In this document: piece by piece, positions 43,030 through 52,198 of the stretch | Layout: each line of letters starts with the position of its first letter | Numbering within the stretch: position 1 is the stretch's first letter | From: Pseudovibrio zosterae | GTDB lineage: Bacteria; Pseudomonadota; Alphaproteobacteria; Rhizobiales; Stappiaceae | Direction of reading: 5' to 3' | Assembly (NCBI RefSeq): GCF_033843645.1 | Contig: NZ_JAWXVZ010000005.1 | Coordinates: forward strand, 310,001-374,000 | Length of the DNA: 64,000 bases | Position numbers and translations under genes: made by a program | Notes under the pieces: generated by a model | What the model was told of the DNA's origin: nothing | Database searches by the model: none | The model's input: only the letters and a program-made list of their open reading frames with translations

Positions 43030-44162
43030 GGTGGGCTTTTCTAAGCCTCACTGCTCTCATGATGAGTCTGACCGCAACGCAAGCGGTCGAGTTGAACTCT
43101 ACCTCTGCCTTTTTGTATGACGCGGACCGCAATGCGCTGGTTTACTCCAAGAATGCGCAGACCCCCTTTGCACCTGCAAACCTGACGAAACTCATGACGG
43201 CGCTCGTCGTCCTTGATGCGATCCGTGCAGAGCAGGTAGCCGCTTCAACAGAGCTTCCCATCAGCGAAGATGCATGGCGACGGGGTGGGGCACCTGCACG
43301 CGTTACGACCATGTTCGCGAATGTGCGCAGTTCGGTCTCCGTCGAGAATTTGCTCAAGGGGCTGGTTGTTCATGGCGCCAATGATGCAGCTATCGCCCTT
43401 GCTCAAGGCATTGCCGGGGATGAGGCCGCATTTGCGCAGCGCATGACCGAAAAAGCCCAAGAACTGGGCATGACCAATACAACCTACGCCAACGCAACGG
43501 GGTATCCGAATCCAAACAATACCACCACATTGGCGGACCAGTTGAAGCTGGTGTTGCACATCATCAAGGAAGAGCCAGAGCTGCACGGTCTTTTTGGTGT
43601 GGACCGATTCACTTGGAACAACATAACTCAGCGCAACAAAAACCCGCTCCTGCGGGAAATTGAAGGGCTTGATGGCTTCACCGCGGGTTTTGCGGAAACC
43701 TCCGGTTACTCAGGCATTGGCACACGGCTGGTGCATGGCAACCGCTATGTGGCCGCTGTTGCTGGCGCTCGCAATGAGGAGGAGCGGCTTGAGGACCTGA
43801 AAACCCTTCTTGTTTCAACCTTCTCCGGGCTTAGCATACGGCCAGTTTTCTTGAAGGGCGAAGAAGTAGCAAGAGCCCGAGTTTATGGCGGAAAGCAGCC
43901 AACAGTGGCGCTGGTGACGCCGGGCGCGCTCCATGCTCTGCTGGATATCTCAAAGAAGGAAGAGTATGGCCTGCGTGTTGTATACGACGGGCCGTTGCCG
44001 GCCCCGGTCCAGGCGGGCAAGCAGGTTGGAGAGCTTCAACTGCTCGCAGAAGACACGGTTATTTTCACAAGCCCGCTGATTACAGGGGAGTCGGTCCAGA
44101 AAGGAACATTGCAACAGCGCAGCATGGACGCTATTGCTGAGCTGTTCTGGAAATTGTTTTAA
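43005..44162 (+). CDS. DacF-type DD-carboxypeptidase homologue lacking all catalytic motifs
   Basis: 385 residues with a signal peptide (1-27, ending TATQA). The whole fold of a class C penicillin-binding protein (PBP5 type) is present, including SVENLLKGLVVHGANDAAIALAQGIAG and the C-terminal beta domain. Yet the catalytic SxxK is N59-L-T-K62 (PANLTK, Asn codon AAC), SxN is G124-A-N126 in HGAND, and KTG is T226-A-G228 in DGFTAGFAE. Active homologues in rhizobia read PASMSK, SGND and DGLKTG. The protein should bind neither penicillin covalently nor D-Ala-D-Ala hydrolytically, so a structural or regulatory role is likely. The frame is intact with no stop, so it is not a decaying pseudogene by sight. 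It sits between rlpA and tmk as dacF does in relatives. Confidence 0.85.
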   Translation: MDTPRVFLRWAFLSLTALMMSLTATQAVELNSTSAFLYDADRNALVYSKNAQTPFAPANLTKLMTALVVLDAIRAEQVAASTELPISEDAWRRGGAPARVTTMFANVRSSVSVENLLKGLVVHGANDAAIALAQGIAGDEAAFAQRMTEKAQELGMTNTTYANATGYPNPNNTTTLADQLKLVLHIIKEEPELHGLFGVDRFTWNNITQRNKNPLLREIEGLDGFTAGFAETSGYSGIGTRLVHGNRYVAAVAGARNEEERLEDLKTLLVSTFSGLSIRPVFLKGEEVARARVYGGKQPTVALVTPGALHALLDISKKEEYGLRVVYDGPLPAPVQAGKQVGELQLLAEDTVIFTSPLITGESVQKGTLQQRSMDAIAELFWKLF

Positions 44163-44205
44163 GGTCCGGTCTCTTACGTGAGATTGACCAAGGGATTGAG
44201 GTAGC

Positions 44206-44889
44206 GTGGCCGGAAAATTTATCACCTTTGAAGGCGGTGAGGGCGCAGGCAAGTCCACTCAGATTGCCCGTCTGAAAGAAAGGCTTGAAAAGTCCGGCGT
44301 GGATGTGATCGCAACACGCGAACCCGGAGGTACGGCTGGCGCTGAAATCGTGCGCTCTGTTCTCCTGTCCGGCGCGGCACGCCTTTATGGCCCGGAAGCC
44401 GAGGCGGTTCTTTTCAACGCTGCGCGGGCTGATCACGTGGATACGTTGATCAAGCCTGCGCTTCAGGCGGACAAGTGGGTGCTTTGCGACCGATTTGCGG
44501 ATTCATCTCGCGTTTATCAGGGCGAGGCTGGGGTATCTGATGCGCTGATCGACCAGCTGCAGGAAGTTGCTATCGATGGCCATGAGCCGGATCTGACCCT
44601 TCTCATTGACGTGCCCACCGAGGTGGGGCTTGCACGCGTTACACAGCGCTCGGAAAAAGGCGCAGAGCATGCTCCAGACCGGTTTGAGCAGGATACGATT
44701 GAAACCCATGAGCGCCGCCGACAACTGTTTCTAAAGATTGCGGAAAATGCCGCACACCGGTTTGTGGTGATTGACGGCAGTCAATCCCTGGACGCGGTAG
44801 AGCAGGCGATCTGGCAGGCGGTAGAAGATCGTTTCTTGAAGGCAAAGACGCCAGCAGGCGAGGCGCAGGGAGCCGCAGAAAATGGCTAG
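44206..44889 (+). CDS. tmk: Thymidylate kinase
   Basis: A 227-residue dTMP kinase that makes dTDP for DNA synthesis. The P-loop FEGGEGAGKST lies at residues 8-18. DR-x motif is CDRFADSSRVYQG near 95. The LID-region is in RSEKGAEHAPDRFE. The start is the GTG at 44206, with GAGG 6 bp upstream. It overlaps holB by 8 bp, as in many alphaproteobacteria. Confidence 0.94.
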   Translation: MAGKFITFEGGEGAGKSTQIARLKERLEKSGVDVIATREPGGTAGAEIVRSVLLSGAARLYGPEAEAVLFNAARADHVDTLIKPALQADKWVLCDRFADSSRVYQGEAGVSDALIDQLQEVAIDGHEPDLTLLIDVPTEVGLARVTQRSEKGAEHAPDRFEQDTIETHERRRQLFLKIAENAAHRFVVIDGSQSLDAVEQAIWQAVEDRFLKAKTPAGEAQGAAENG

Positions 44890-45940
44890 AGCGCCCGCAA
44901 TACAAGAAATTCCCATTCTCGATTCAATCGATGGCGTGCCGCTTCCCCGTGAGCATGGCCATCTTTTCGGCCACAAAGAGGCGGAACAGGAGCTTCTGGA
45001 TGCCTACCGCTCCACGCGCATGCATCATGCGTGGATACTGGGTGGCCCAAAAGGCGTAGGCAAGGCAACCCTTGCATTCCGCTTTGCCCGCTTTGTACTG
45101 ACTCATCCGGACCGAAATGCTCCTGAAGTGGCGCAGGCTACCTCGTTGGCCGTGCCCGAGGACAGCCATGCTGCCCGAATGATCGCAGCCGGATCTCACG
45201 CGGACCTGCTGCACCTGAAGCGTCCATGGGACGAAAAAGGCAAGCGTTTCAAGAAAGAACTGCCTGTTGATGAGGTGCGGCGAACCGTATCTTTCTTCGG
45301 CTCTACCTCTGCAGGTGGCACATGGCGCATCTGCATCGTCGATGCCGCCGACGACATGAATGCAAGCGCGGCCAATGCCCTGTTGAAGGTGCTGGAGGAG
45401 CCGCCCGAACGCTGCTTGTTCCTTGTGCTCTCCCACAATCCGGGCCGGTTGCTGCCAACAATCAGGTCTCGTTGCCGTCGACTTGAACTGCGCCGCCTTG
45501 AAAATCAGGAGATGTATAAGGCGCTCCATACCTTCGGTTTTCCGCCGGATTCCGGCGAAACCTACTCGGAGGCACTGATGGCAATGGCCGATGGCAGTCC
45601 GCGCCACGCCATGCTGGCCATTGGCGGTGAGGGGCAAGAGGTGGCAACAAGGTTCTTCCAGCTAGTCTCTTCTTTACCGCATGTGGACATGAGTGAAGGG
45701 CACCGGTTTGCAGATCTGGTTGCGAGCCGGGGAGCTGACGATGCCTGGGCTACCTTCCTTGATTTGGCTCGCAGTTTTCTATCGGAACAGGTCCGGAAAG
45801 ATGCGCAACACGGGGCACGCTCTCTTGTCAGGTGGGCCGAGGTGTGGGAAAAGGTGGGCCAAGCGGCGGCAGCTGCTGATGCTTTGAACCTTGATCGTAA
45901 GCAGGTTGTCCTCAACTTCCTGAAGGATCTGCGGGGCTGA
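44882..45940 (+). CDS. holB: DNA polymerase III subunit delta-prime
   Basis: A 352-residue clamp-loader subunit. The AAA+ fold has P-loop GGPKGVGKATLAFRFAR near residue 54, the segment ADLLHLKRPWDEKGKRFKKELPVDEVRRTVSFF, the Walker B-like WRICIVDAADDMNASAANALLKVLEEPP, and SRC motif TIRSRCRRLELRR near 196. Its 8-bp overlap with tmk indicates translational coupling. The C-terminal collar domain is the less conserved half, as usual. Confidence 0.93.
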   Translation: MARAPAIQEIPILDSIDGVPLPREHGHLFGHKEAEQELLDAYRSTRMHHAWILGGPKGVGKATLAFRFARFVLTHPDRNAPEVAQATSLAVPEDSHAARMIAAGSHADLLHLKRPWDEKGKRFKKELPVDEVRRTVSFFGSTSAGGTWRICIVDAADDMNASAANALLKVLEEPPERCLFLVLSHNPGRLLPTIRSRCRRLELRRLENQEMYKALHTFGFPPDSGETYSEALMAMADGSPRHAMLAIGGEGQEVATRFFQLVSSLPHVDMSEGHRFADLVASRGADDAWATFLDLARSFLSEQVRKDAQHGARSLVRWAEVWEKVGQAAAAADALNLDRKQVVLNFLKDLRG

Positions 45941-46042
45941 TTCGCTTCTGCACGCCGGTCAATCCCTCGTCGAAGGCTTCCGTATAAAACGCGGGAGCTT
46001 TTAGTGCCTTACGATCCAACCCTTCGAGATCGATCGAACAAC

Positions 46043-47596
46043 ATGACAGATAAATCGCCTTTCTATATTACGACAGCGATTTCCTACCCCAATGGCGCGC
46101 CGCACATCGGCCACGCCTATGAGGCAATCGCAACTGACGTGCTGGCCCGATTCCAGAGACTGGACGGCCGTGAAGTACACTTTCTGACCGGTACCGATGT
46201 ACATGGCCAGAAGATGCTTCAGACCGCCGTCAAGGAAGGCATGTCACCCTCCGATCTCGCTGATATGAACTCCAAGCGCTTCCGCGAAATGGTAGAGGTT
46301 CTGGGGTGTTCCAACGACGATTTCATCCAGACAAATGAGCCGCGCCACTACGAGGCCAGCAAGGCTATCTGGTTGAAAATGCAGGAAAACGGCGACATCT
46401 ACAAGGATAGCTACGCCGGTTGGTACTCCGTGCGCGATGAAGCCTACTATCAGGAAGGCGAAACGGAACTGCGCGAAGATGGCGTGCGCTATGGGCCGCA
46501 GGGAACACCTGTTGAGTGGGTGGAAGAAGAAAGCTATTTCTTCCGTCTCTCTGCCTATCAGGACAAGCTCATCGAGCTTTATGAAAGCCAGCCAGACTTC
46601 ATCGGCCCATCTACACGCCGGAACGAAGTGATGAGCTTCGTCAAGGGTGGCCTGAAGGACCTTTCTATTTCACGCACCACGTTTGATTGGGGTATCCCGG
46701 TTCCCGGTGACGAAAAACACGTGATGTATGTGTGGGTTGACGCCCTGACCAACTACATCACGGCGCTCGGCTATCCAGAGATGGATGGCATGATGGATAA
46801 GTTTTGGCCTGCCAATGTTCACATCATCGGCAAGGACATCATTCGCTTTCATGCTGTTTACTGGCCGGCTTTCCTCATGTCCGCCGGTGTTCCTGTGCCG
46901 AACCGCGTGTTCGCTCACGGCTTCCTGTTCAACTCTGGTGAGAAGATGTCCAAGTCATTGGGCAACGTGATCGCTCCAGCTGATCTGGTGGAGAACTACG
47001 GGCTGGATCAGATCCGTTACTTCTTCCTGCGTGAAGTACCATTCGGACAGGACGGCAACTACAATCATGAGGCCATGGTCAATCGCATCAACGCGGATTT
47101 GGCCAATGATCTCGGTAACTTGGCGCAGCGCTCGCTCTCCATGATTCACAAGAATTGTGAGGCGAAGCTGCCGCAGCCTGGCGAACTGCAAGAGGCTGAC
47201 AAAGCCATTCTGGATCAGGCCGATGCGATGCTTAAGACTTGCCGTGCTGCCATGGCGCGTCAGGAAATCCATCAGGCGCTTGGCTGTGTGTGGGCAACTG
47301 TGGGTGAAGCGAACCGCTACTTCGCCTCTCAAGAACCTTGGGCGCTGAAGAAAACCGACCCTGAGCGCATGGCAACCGTGCTTTATGTCACGGCTGAAAT
47401 CATCCGCCAGGTGGGTATTCTGGCTCAGCCTGTGATGCCGGGATCAGCTTCCAAGCTGTTGGATTTGCTCGTTCTTTCTGAAGATGAACGTCAGTTTGAC
47501 AAGCTGGGAGCGCAGGGCCGTCTGGTGCCGGGCAAGGAGCTGCCAAAGCCACAGGGCGTGTTCCCACGCTATGTGGAATCGGAAACTGCAGAGTAA
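46043..47596 (+). CDS. metG: Methionyl-tRNA synthetase
   Basis: 517 residues from ATG 46043 (MTDKSPFYITTAISYPNG). The class I motifs are PHIGH at about residue 20 and KMSKS at 301-305. It lacks the zinc-binding CxxC knuckles and the C-terminal dimerisation domain, as is usual for the short alphaproteobacterial MetRS. An in-frame GTG at 46004 has a better ribosome site (GGGAG 6 bp upstream) and would add 13 residues of non-conserved sequence; the ATG is kept because it fits the family start. It ends at a clear terminator. Confidence 0.93.
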   Translation: MTDKSPFYITTAISYPNGAPHIGHAYEAIATDVLARFQRLDGREVHFLTGTDVHGQKMLQTAVKEGMSPSDLADMNSKRFREMVEVLGCSNDDFIQTNEPRHYEASKAIWLKMQENGDIYKDSYAGWYSVRDEAYYQEGETELREDGVRYGPQGTPVEWVEEESYFFRLSAYQDKLIELYESQPDFIGPSTRRNEVMSFVKGGLKDLSISRTTFDWGIPVPGDEKHVMYVWVDALTNYITALGYPEMDGMMDKFWPANVHIIGKDIIRFHAVYWPAFLMSAGVPVPNRVFAHGFLFNSGEKMSKSLGNVIAPADLVENYGLDQIRYFFLREVPFGQDGNYNHEAMVNRINADLANDLGNLAQRSLSMIHKNCEAKLPQPGELQEADKAILDQADAMLKTCRAAMARQEIHQALGCVWATVGEANRYFASQEPWALKKTDPERMATVLYVTAEIIRQVGILAQPVMPGSASKLLDLLVLSEDERQFDKLGAQGRLVPGKELPKPQGVFPRYVESETAE

Positions 47597-47625
47597 TCGC
47601 CCTTTGGTTTCCTGCAACTATTGAA

Positions 47626-47649
47626 GGGGTGTTCCGACACCCCTTTTTT
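47626..47649 (+). terminator. Rho-independent terminator after metG
   Basis: A perfect 7-bp stem GGGGTGT/ACACCCC with loop TCCG is followed by TTTTTT, 30 bp after the metG stop. Confidence 0.93.
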
Positions 47650-47733
47650 GCGTGTAAACACGGATGGGCCTCTGGAAACTGCGCGCATTTCGGCGCATAT
47701 GGGCCTTGGAATTGATAGGACTCGACTTCGACC

Positions 47734-48534
47734 ATGCTGATCGACAGCCATTGCCATTTGGACTTTCCGGACTTTGCCGAAGAACGCGATGAGATCATCA
47801 CGCGCGCCCATGAAGCTGATGTAAAGCTGATGGTCACCATTTGCACGCGCGTGCGTCGGTTTGAACAAATTCGTGAGATTGCGAATAATTATGCGTCGGT
47901 CTTCTGTTCGGTGGGCACGCACCCCCACAACGCCGCAGAAGAGATCGATGTGAGCGCCGACGAGATCTTGAAACTGAGCGCGGAGCCGAAGGTGATCGCG
48001 ATCGGTGAGGCGGGTCTCGATTACTACTACGACAACTCTCCGCGTGATGAACAGCAGACCGTGTTCCGCCGGCACATTGCCGTTGCCCGCGAGACCGGAT
48101 TGCCGCTTGCCATTCATACCCGCGACGCGGACGAGGACATGGCGCGCATCCTGGAAGAGGAAATGGGGAAGGGGGCGTTCAAGTTCCTGCTGCACTGCTT
48201 TTCCTCTGGCCGTGAGCTGGCCATGCGTGCAAAGGATCTGGGTGCCTATTACTCGCTCTCCGGTATTCTGACCTTTAAGAGGTCTGCGGAACTGCGTGAG
48301 ATCGTTGCTGACCTGCCGATGGATCGGTTGCTCGTTGAAACCGATGCGCCGTATCTGGCGCCGCAGCCGTGGCGCGGCAAGCGGAACGAGCCAGCTTATG
48401 TTGCCCACACCAACAAGATTTTGGCGCAGGTCCATGGTGTCTCTGAGGAAACCATGGCGACCCAAACAACCGATAATTTCTTTAAGCTCTTCTCGAAGGT
48501 GCCTCAGGAGCTGCACATTCGCTCTGAAGGATAA
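47734..48534 (+). CDS. tatD: TatD family metal-dependent deoxyribonuclease
   Basis: A 266-residue TIM-barrel hydrolase. The metal site is the HxH in MLIDSHCHLDF (H6, H8). Other ligands are in IGEAGLDYYYD, HTRDADEDMARILEEE, HCFSSG and LLVETDAPYLAPQPWRGKRNEPAYV. Family members have 3'-5' exonuclease activity and repair roles. It is followed 8 bp later by the MBL gene. Confidence 0.92.
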   Translation: MLIDSHCHLDFPDFAEERDEIITRAHEADVKLMVTICTRVRRFEQIREIANNYASVFCSVGTHPHNAAEEIDVSADEILKLSAEPKVIAIGEAGLDYYYDNSPRDEQQTVFRRHIAVARETGLPLAIHTRDADEDMARILEEEMGKGAFKFLLHCFSSGRELAMRAKDLGAYYSLSGILTFKRSAELREIVADLPMDRLLVETDAPYLAPQPWRGKRNEPAYVAHTNKILAQVHGVSEETMATQTTDNFFKLFSKVPQELHIRSEG

Positions 48535-48542
48535 AACTCCAT

Positions 48543-49352
48543 ATGGCCGATCAGCTGAAATTCACGATACTTGGATGCGGATCCTCAACCGGCGTGCCGC
48601 GCATTGGCGGGGATTGGGGCGCATGCGACCCACTGGAGCCAAAGAACCGCCGGCGCAGATGTTCCTTGCTGGTGGAGCGCATCTCGCAGACCGGCCGCAC
48701 TACCTTGGTCGTGGACACGGGCGCTGATCTGCGGGAACAAATGATATCCGCGGATGTGAAGGCGCTGGATGCGGTGCTCTACACACATCCGCATGCAGAC
48801 CACATTCATGGCATTGACGATCTTCGCTTCTTTGCACTGATGCAGCGCGCACGCGTACCCGTTCACATGGATGAACCAACCTCCAACCGGGTGCGCACCG
48901 CGTTTGAGTACTGCTTTACAACACCTCCCGGTTCCGGATATCCGCCCATTCTTGAGGAGCACCGCATAACGGAGGGCGAGCCCATCGTTGTCGAAGGGAA
49001 GGGTGGTTCAATCCAGGCACTCCCATTCCGGCTTCAACATGGCGACATCACCGCTCTCGGGTTCCGGTTTGGCGATCTGGCCTATTCGCCGGATGTCAAC
49101 GACATTCCCGAGGCCGCCTTTAGCGCGCTGGAGGGCTTGAACATCTGGATCATCGATGCGCTGCGCCACAAGCCGCACCAGTCGCATTTCAACGTGGAAG
49201 ACGCGCTGAGATGGTCAGCACGGTTCGCACCAGGGCATACAGTTCTGACCAATCTGCACTGCGATCTGGACTACAACGCGCTATCGGCAGAGGTCCCCGA
49301 GGGGGTGGAGCCCGCATTTGACGGTATGACCCTTTATCAGGACATCAGCTAG
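48543..49352 (+). CDS. MBL-fold metallohydrolase (PhnP-like)
   Basis: A 269-residue metallo-beta-lactamase fold hydrolase. It starts FTILGCGSSTGVPRIGG and has the HxHxDH metal site in THPHADHIHGIDDLRFFAL near residue 81. Further ligands are in LQHGDI, LAYSPDVNDIP and DALRHKPHQSHFNVEDAL. The pattern is that of PhnP and related phosphodiesterases; since no phn genes are near, its role is likely general (2',3'-cyclic or other phosphodiester). It always follows tatD in this alphaproteobacterial gene order, which supports joint expression. Confidence 0.88.
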   Translation: MADQLKFTILGCGSSTGVPRIGGDWGACDPLEPKNRRRRCSLLVERISQTGRTTLVVDTGADLREQMISADVKALDAVLYTHPHADHIHGIDDLRFFALMQRARVPVHMDEPTSNRVRTAFEYCFTTPPGSGYPPILEEHRITEGEPIVVEGKGGSIQALPFRLQHGDITALGFRFGDLAYSPDVNDIPEAAFSALEGLNIWIIDALRHKPHQSHFNVEDALRWSARFAPGHTVLTNLHCDLDYNALSAEVPEGVEPAFDGMTLYQDIS

Positions 49353-50039
49353 GCGATACGCTAAAAAAATATAGATGAATTTGAAGAAATCTTGAGGCGG
49401 CTTTCAAAAACGCACAGGATCATCTGTCCAACAGCCGGAAAACGCCGTTCTGACCATGATTTACGCCTCTGCCAGTCAGAAGCCGTGAGTCGCGTCTGCG
49501 ATTTACGTCGATTGCAACAAAAACCAAGTGCATTTATATAGGCGTCTAATCAACGCATCAGATCAAACTCATGCTTGTTGCATCTATGGGCTTTGAAGGT
49601 TCCGCCAAACGATTTTCAGCTCACATCATACCGTATTCGAAATGAATTTTGTGATGATAAAATCTCGCGCTTCTGTCAGTGACAAACTGCTGATTCCTTT
49701 GGGTGAACCCGGAGGATGACCCTGAGAACATTCCGAAACAAGGATCGATTATTGATTATGTTTTGGGGAGCGTTTGAATGGCACGTTCAGCGACTAATAC
49801 CTACATGTTTTCGGTGATTTAGAAAGGCAGTTCAGGGTTTTCGCTTTCCAACCTCTGCAAAACCGATGATGCCGCAAGGAGATCATTACTTGTTGATGGG
49901 CGCCATGTGCGCAGCGGTTGCGCAAATTTTGGCTATCCTAATGGCCATAATTGATTTTATATTTGCATTATTCATGCAATTTTTGAAATAAATGCCCATT
50001 GGGGTCTTGGGGCTGAATTTGCCCCTCGGAAGGGAGACC
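49353..50039. other. Intergenic region between MBL and MarR genes
   Basis: About 690 bp, AT-rich toward the right. No conserved gene is seen. One 14-codon frame at 49778-49822 (MARSATNTYMFSVI) follows GGGGAG 8 bp upstream and could be a micropeptide, but this is weak. A GAATGATATC-like promoter was not found. Confidence 0.4.
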
Positions 50040-50504
50040 ATGAGAGAGAACCACGTTGCCGGTCAGTCTCTGGACCAACAGAAATTGAAACATGAACGCC
50101 TACGGCTCTGGTCTGGCCTGTCGCGTGCAAGTGCGCGCATTGAAGCTGAACTGCGTGAACGTATGCGAATTCATTTCGCAGGCGTAACATTGCCGCGCTA
50201 TGACGTTTTGGCCGCTCTCTATGAGGAGCCGGAGGGGCTTTTGATGTCTCAGCTCTCCAGGAGCCTGATGGTCTCCAATGGCAACGTTACTGGCATCGTT
50301 GAGCGGCTGGTTAGCAACGGTTTAGCTGAAAGACGCTCACGTGATGGAGATAAGCGTACGCATCTGGTGCGTCTCACAGCAGAAGGCCGCAGAAGCTATG
50401 AGATCATTTCTGCCCATTATGAATGCTGGGTGGACGAACTGCTTGGTTGCTTTGATGGGGCAGAAACCGAGTTCCTCAACAAGACCCTGAGATCGATATC
50501 CTAG
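50040..50504 (+). CDS. MarR family transcriptional regulator
   Basis: 154 residues from ATG 50040, with GGAAGGGAG about 5 bp upstream. The winged helix-turn-helix shows in LPRYDVLAALYEEPEGLLMSQLSRSLMVSNGNVTGIVERLVSNGLAERRSRDGDKRTHLVRLTAEG, including the basic wing RDGDKRTH. It lies 74 bp ahead of an alpha/beta hydrolase gene and probably regulates it. MarR proteins often sense aromatic acids. A longer frame from 49992 lacks family sequence. Confidence 0.9.
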   Translation: MRENHVAGQSLDQQKLKHERLRLWSGLSRASARIEAELRERMRIHFAGVTLPRYDVLAALYEEPEGLLMSQLSRSLMVSNGNVTGIVERLVSNGLAERRSRDGDKRTHLVRLTAEGRRSYEIISAHYECWVDELLGCFDGAETEFLNKTLRSIS

Positions 50505-50578
50505 ATAGCTCAAGCGCGTTGACAGCAACCCCAGATGATGGCACAGACAAAACGTGAACATTTTCGGGAGTTGATCGG

Positions 50579-51388
50579 ATGACCGTGCGAGATTGGGATA
50601 GGGCCTACGATAACAGCGGCGCATTTCCGGAAGTCGACGCCTATTTTGCCCAGCGGCAAGCCATGGCAATCGAGTTCAAGGCAACCGCCAATAAATCTGC
50701 GGATTGTCCGTATGGCCCAGGAGAGCGCCATCGCTTTGATCTGTTCCGACCTGAGCACAAGGCGCGAGGACTGTTCTTTTATGTCCATGGCGGCTACTGG
50801 AAGGCGCTTGACAAAAACGCGTTCAGTCACGTGGCACAAGGGGCTGTAAAACGCGGGTTTACTGCGGTTTTGCCCAGTTACACCTTGTGTCCGCAAGCGC
50901 GCATCTCTGAGATTACTGCCGAAATTGTCATGGCTTTGGAAGCTGCCGCCCGCAAGGTAGATGGACCCATCTACGTGGCTGGACACTCAGCAGGTGGACA
51001 TTTGGTCAGCCGTTTGTTGTGTAAGGATGTAAAACTGTCCGATGACGTTTCAGCACGGCTTCGCAGAGTGGTTTCCATTAGCGGTGTTCAGGACCTCAGG
51101 CCGTTGCTCAAGACGCAAATGAACGAGGTCCTGGGCTTGAGCCCTGAGGACGCCCGATCTGAGAGCCCCATATTGTGCGACCCAGTCGAAGGCTCATCCT
51201 TGATGTGTTGGGTGGGTGCCGATGAGCTCTATGAGTTCCGTCGTCAGAATGCGGCGCTATACGAAGTGTGGCGTGGTTTTGATATGACCGTGTCCAAGCA
51301 CGAAGCAATCGGCAAGAACCATTTCACGGTGATCGATGATTTGTGTGATCCTGACAGTTGGCTCATGTCCAGTCTGTTGGCGCCGTAG
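50579..51388 (+). CDS. Alpha/beta hydrolase, kynurenine formamidase-like
   Basis: A 269-residue esterase-fold protein. The oxyanion motif VHGGYW lies near residues 69-74, the nucleophile elbow GHSAGG at 135-140 with Ser137, and the catalytic His in GKNHFTVID near 250. The start RDWDRAYDNS (with the YxN motif at about residue 10) and HGGYW are typical of arylformamidases of the KynB-related alpha/beta group. Its true substrate may be another N-formyl or carbamoyl aromatic compound. It probably shares a transcript with the MarR gene. Confidence 0.82.
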   Translation: MTVRDWDRAYDNSGAFPEVDAYFAQRQAMAIEFKATANKSADCPYGPGERHRFDLFRPEHKARGLFFYVHGGYWKALDKNAFSHVAQGAVKRGFTAVLPSYTLCPQARISEITAEIVMALEAAARKVDGPIYVAGHSAGGHLVSRLLCKDVKLSDDVSARLRRVVSISGVQDLRPLLKTQMNEVLGLSPEDARSESPILCDPVEGSSLMCWVGADELYEFRRQNAALYEVWRGFDMTVSKHEAIGKNHFTVIDDLCDPDSWLMSSLLAP

Positions 51389-51819
51389 TCTGACAGCTTC
51401 AAAGAGTGTTATCCTCGTAAGCTCAATCCTAGGCACAATGAGCGCTCAGATATCCTTATGATATGCTTAGGTTCCATAATCTAGCTTATGCGAAATATGG
51501 ATTTGGCGAGGTCTTATCGGTTGTTGGTCCACTCTTGCTGTACCAGAATTGCCTTTTCTGCCTCTCAAACAAGACTTTGCTCTCCTTACAAATGTGTTGC
51601 TGCGACGGCGCTCTATGGTCTTCGCGGATCATAGTTTTGATCTCTCATGTGCGCACCAAGTCTGGCTGATCGTTTCTCGAGCCTTCGCCTGATGGACTTG
51701 CAACGAATTCGGATTGGAAGCAGACTGTGCTTCTCGGTCACTATCGTAACAGACGGGCACTAAGCCTTCTTGGATGACTTAGAGATGCGCTCGACAACAA
51801 CAAAAACAGAGAGAACGCA
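51389..51819. other. Intergenic region between the hydrolase and His-rich protein genes
   Basis: About 430 bp with no convincing gene. The open frame at 51463-51669 is Cys-rich but lacks family sequence and a ribosome site. The promoter of the His-rich gene should be near its right end. Confidence 0.4.
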
Positions 51820-52185
51820 GTGAGCACCAAACATACCAAGGATACACACCACGATCATGTGCATGGACCCAAGTGTGGGCATACGGCCGTAAGGCACGGT
51901 GACCACGTGGACTATCTGCACGATGGCCACCTGCATCACCAAAATGGCGATGATGTTGAAGAGCACGTTATCGAGGTCTCCGACAAGAACCCTGAAAAGT
52001 GTGCGCCCCTGAGCGCAGATGATCTGGGGCATGAGCCAGGCCATGTGCATGGACCCGGATGCGGCCATGAAGCAGTGCCGCACGGCGGCCACATCTGCTA
52101 TCTCGTCAATGGGCGCCTCCACCACCCACATGATGGCCACTGCGATGATCATGGGCCACTTGAGGTGGTGTCCAAGCCCGGTTGA
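51820..52185 (+). CDS. Histidine-rich protein with duplicated metal-binding module
   Basis: A 121-residue soluble protein, 24% histidine by rough count. Two copies of a module are clear: HVHGPKCGHTAVRHGDH followed by a YL-x-x-GHLHHQ tail (near 13-41), and HVHGPGCGHEAVPHGGH followed by YLVNGRLHHPHDGH (near 75-107). Each module holds one Cys and eight or more His, a pattern for Zn, Ni, Co or Cu binding. The start is a GTG (51820). It has no signal peptide, so it would bind metal in the cytoplasm. A metal storage or delivery role is inference. The TetR gene at its 3' side converges on it with 13 bp between them. Confidence 0.75.
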   Translation: MSTKHTKDTHHDHVHGPKCGHTAVRHGDHVDYLHDGHLHHQNGDDVEEHVIEVSDKNPEKCAPLSADDLGHEPGHVHGPGCGHEAVPHGGHICYLVNGRLHHPHDGHCDDHGPLEVVSKPG

Positions 52186-52198
52186 GTAAGACGGGGCT

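Noticed and set aside
47569..48516. 315-codon minus-strand frame
   Set aside because: It is antisense to tatD, whose HxH and other metal ligands are intact.
51463..51669. Cys-rich 68-codon plus-strand frame
   Set aside because: No ribosome site and no recognisable pattern; composition fits chance.
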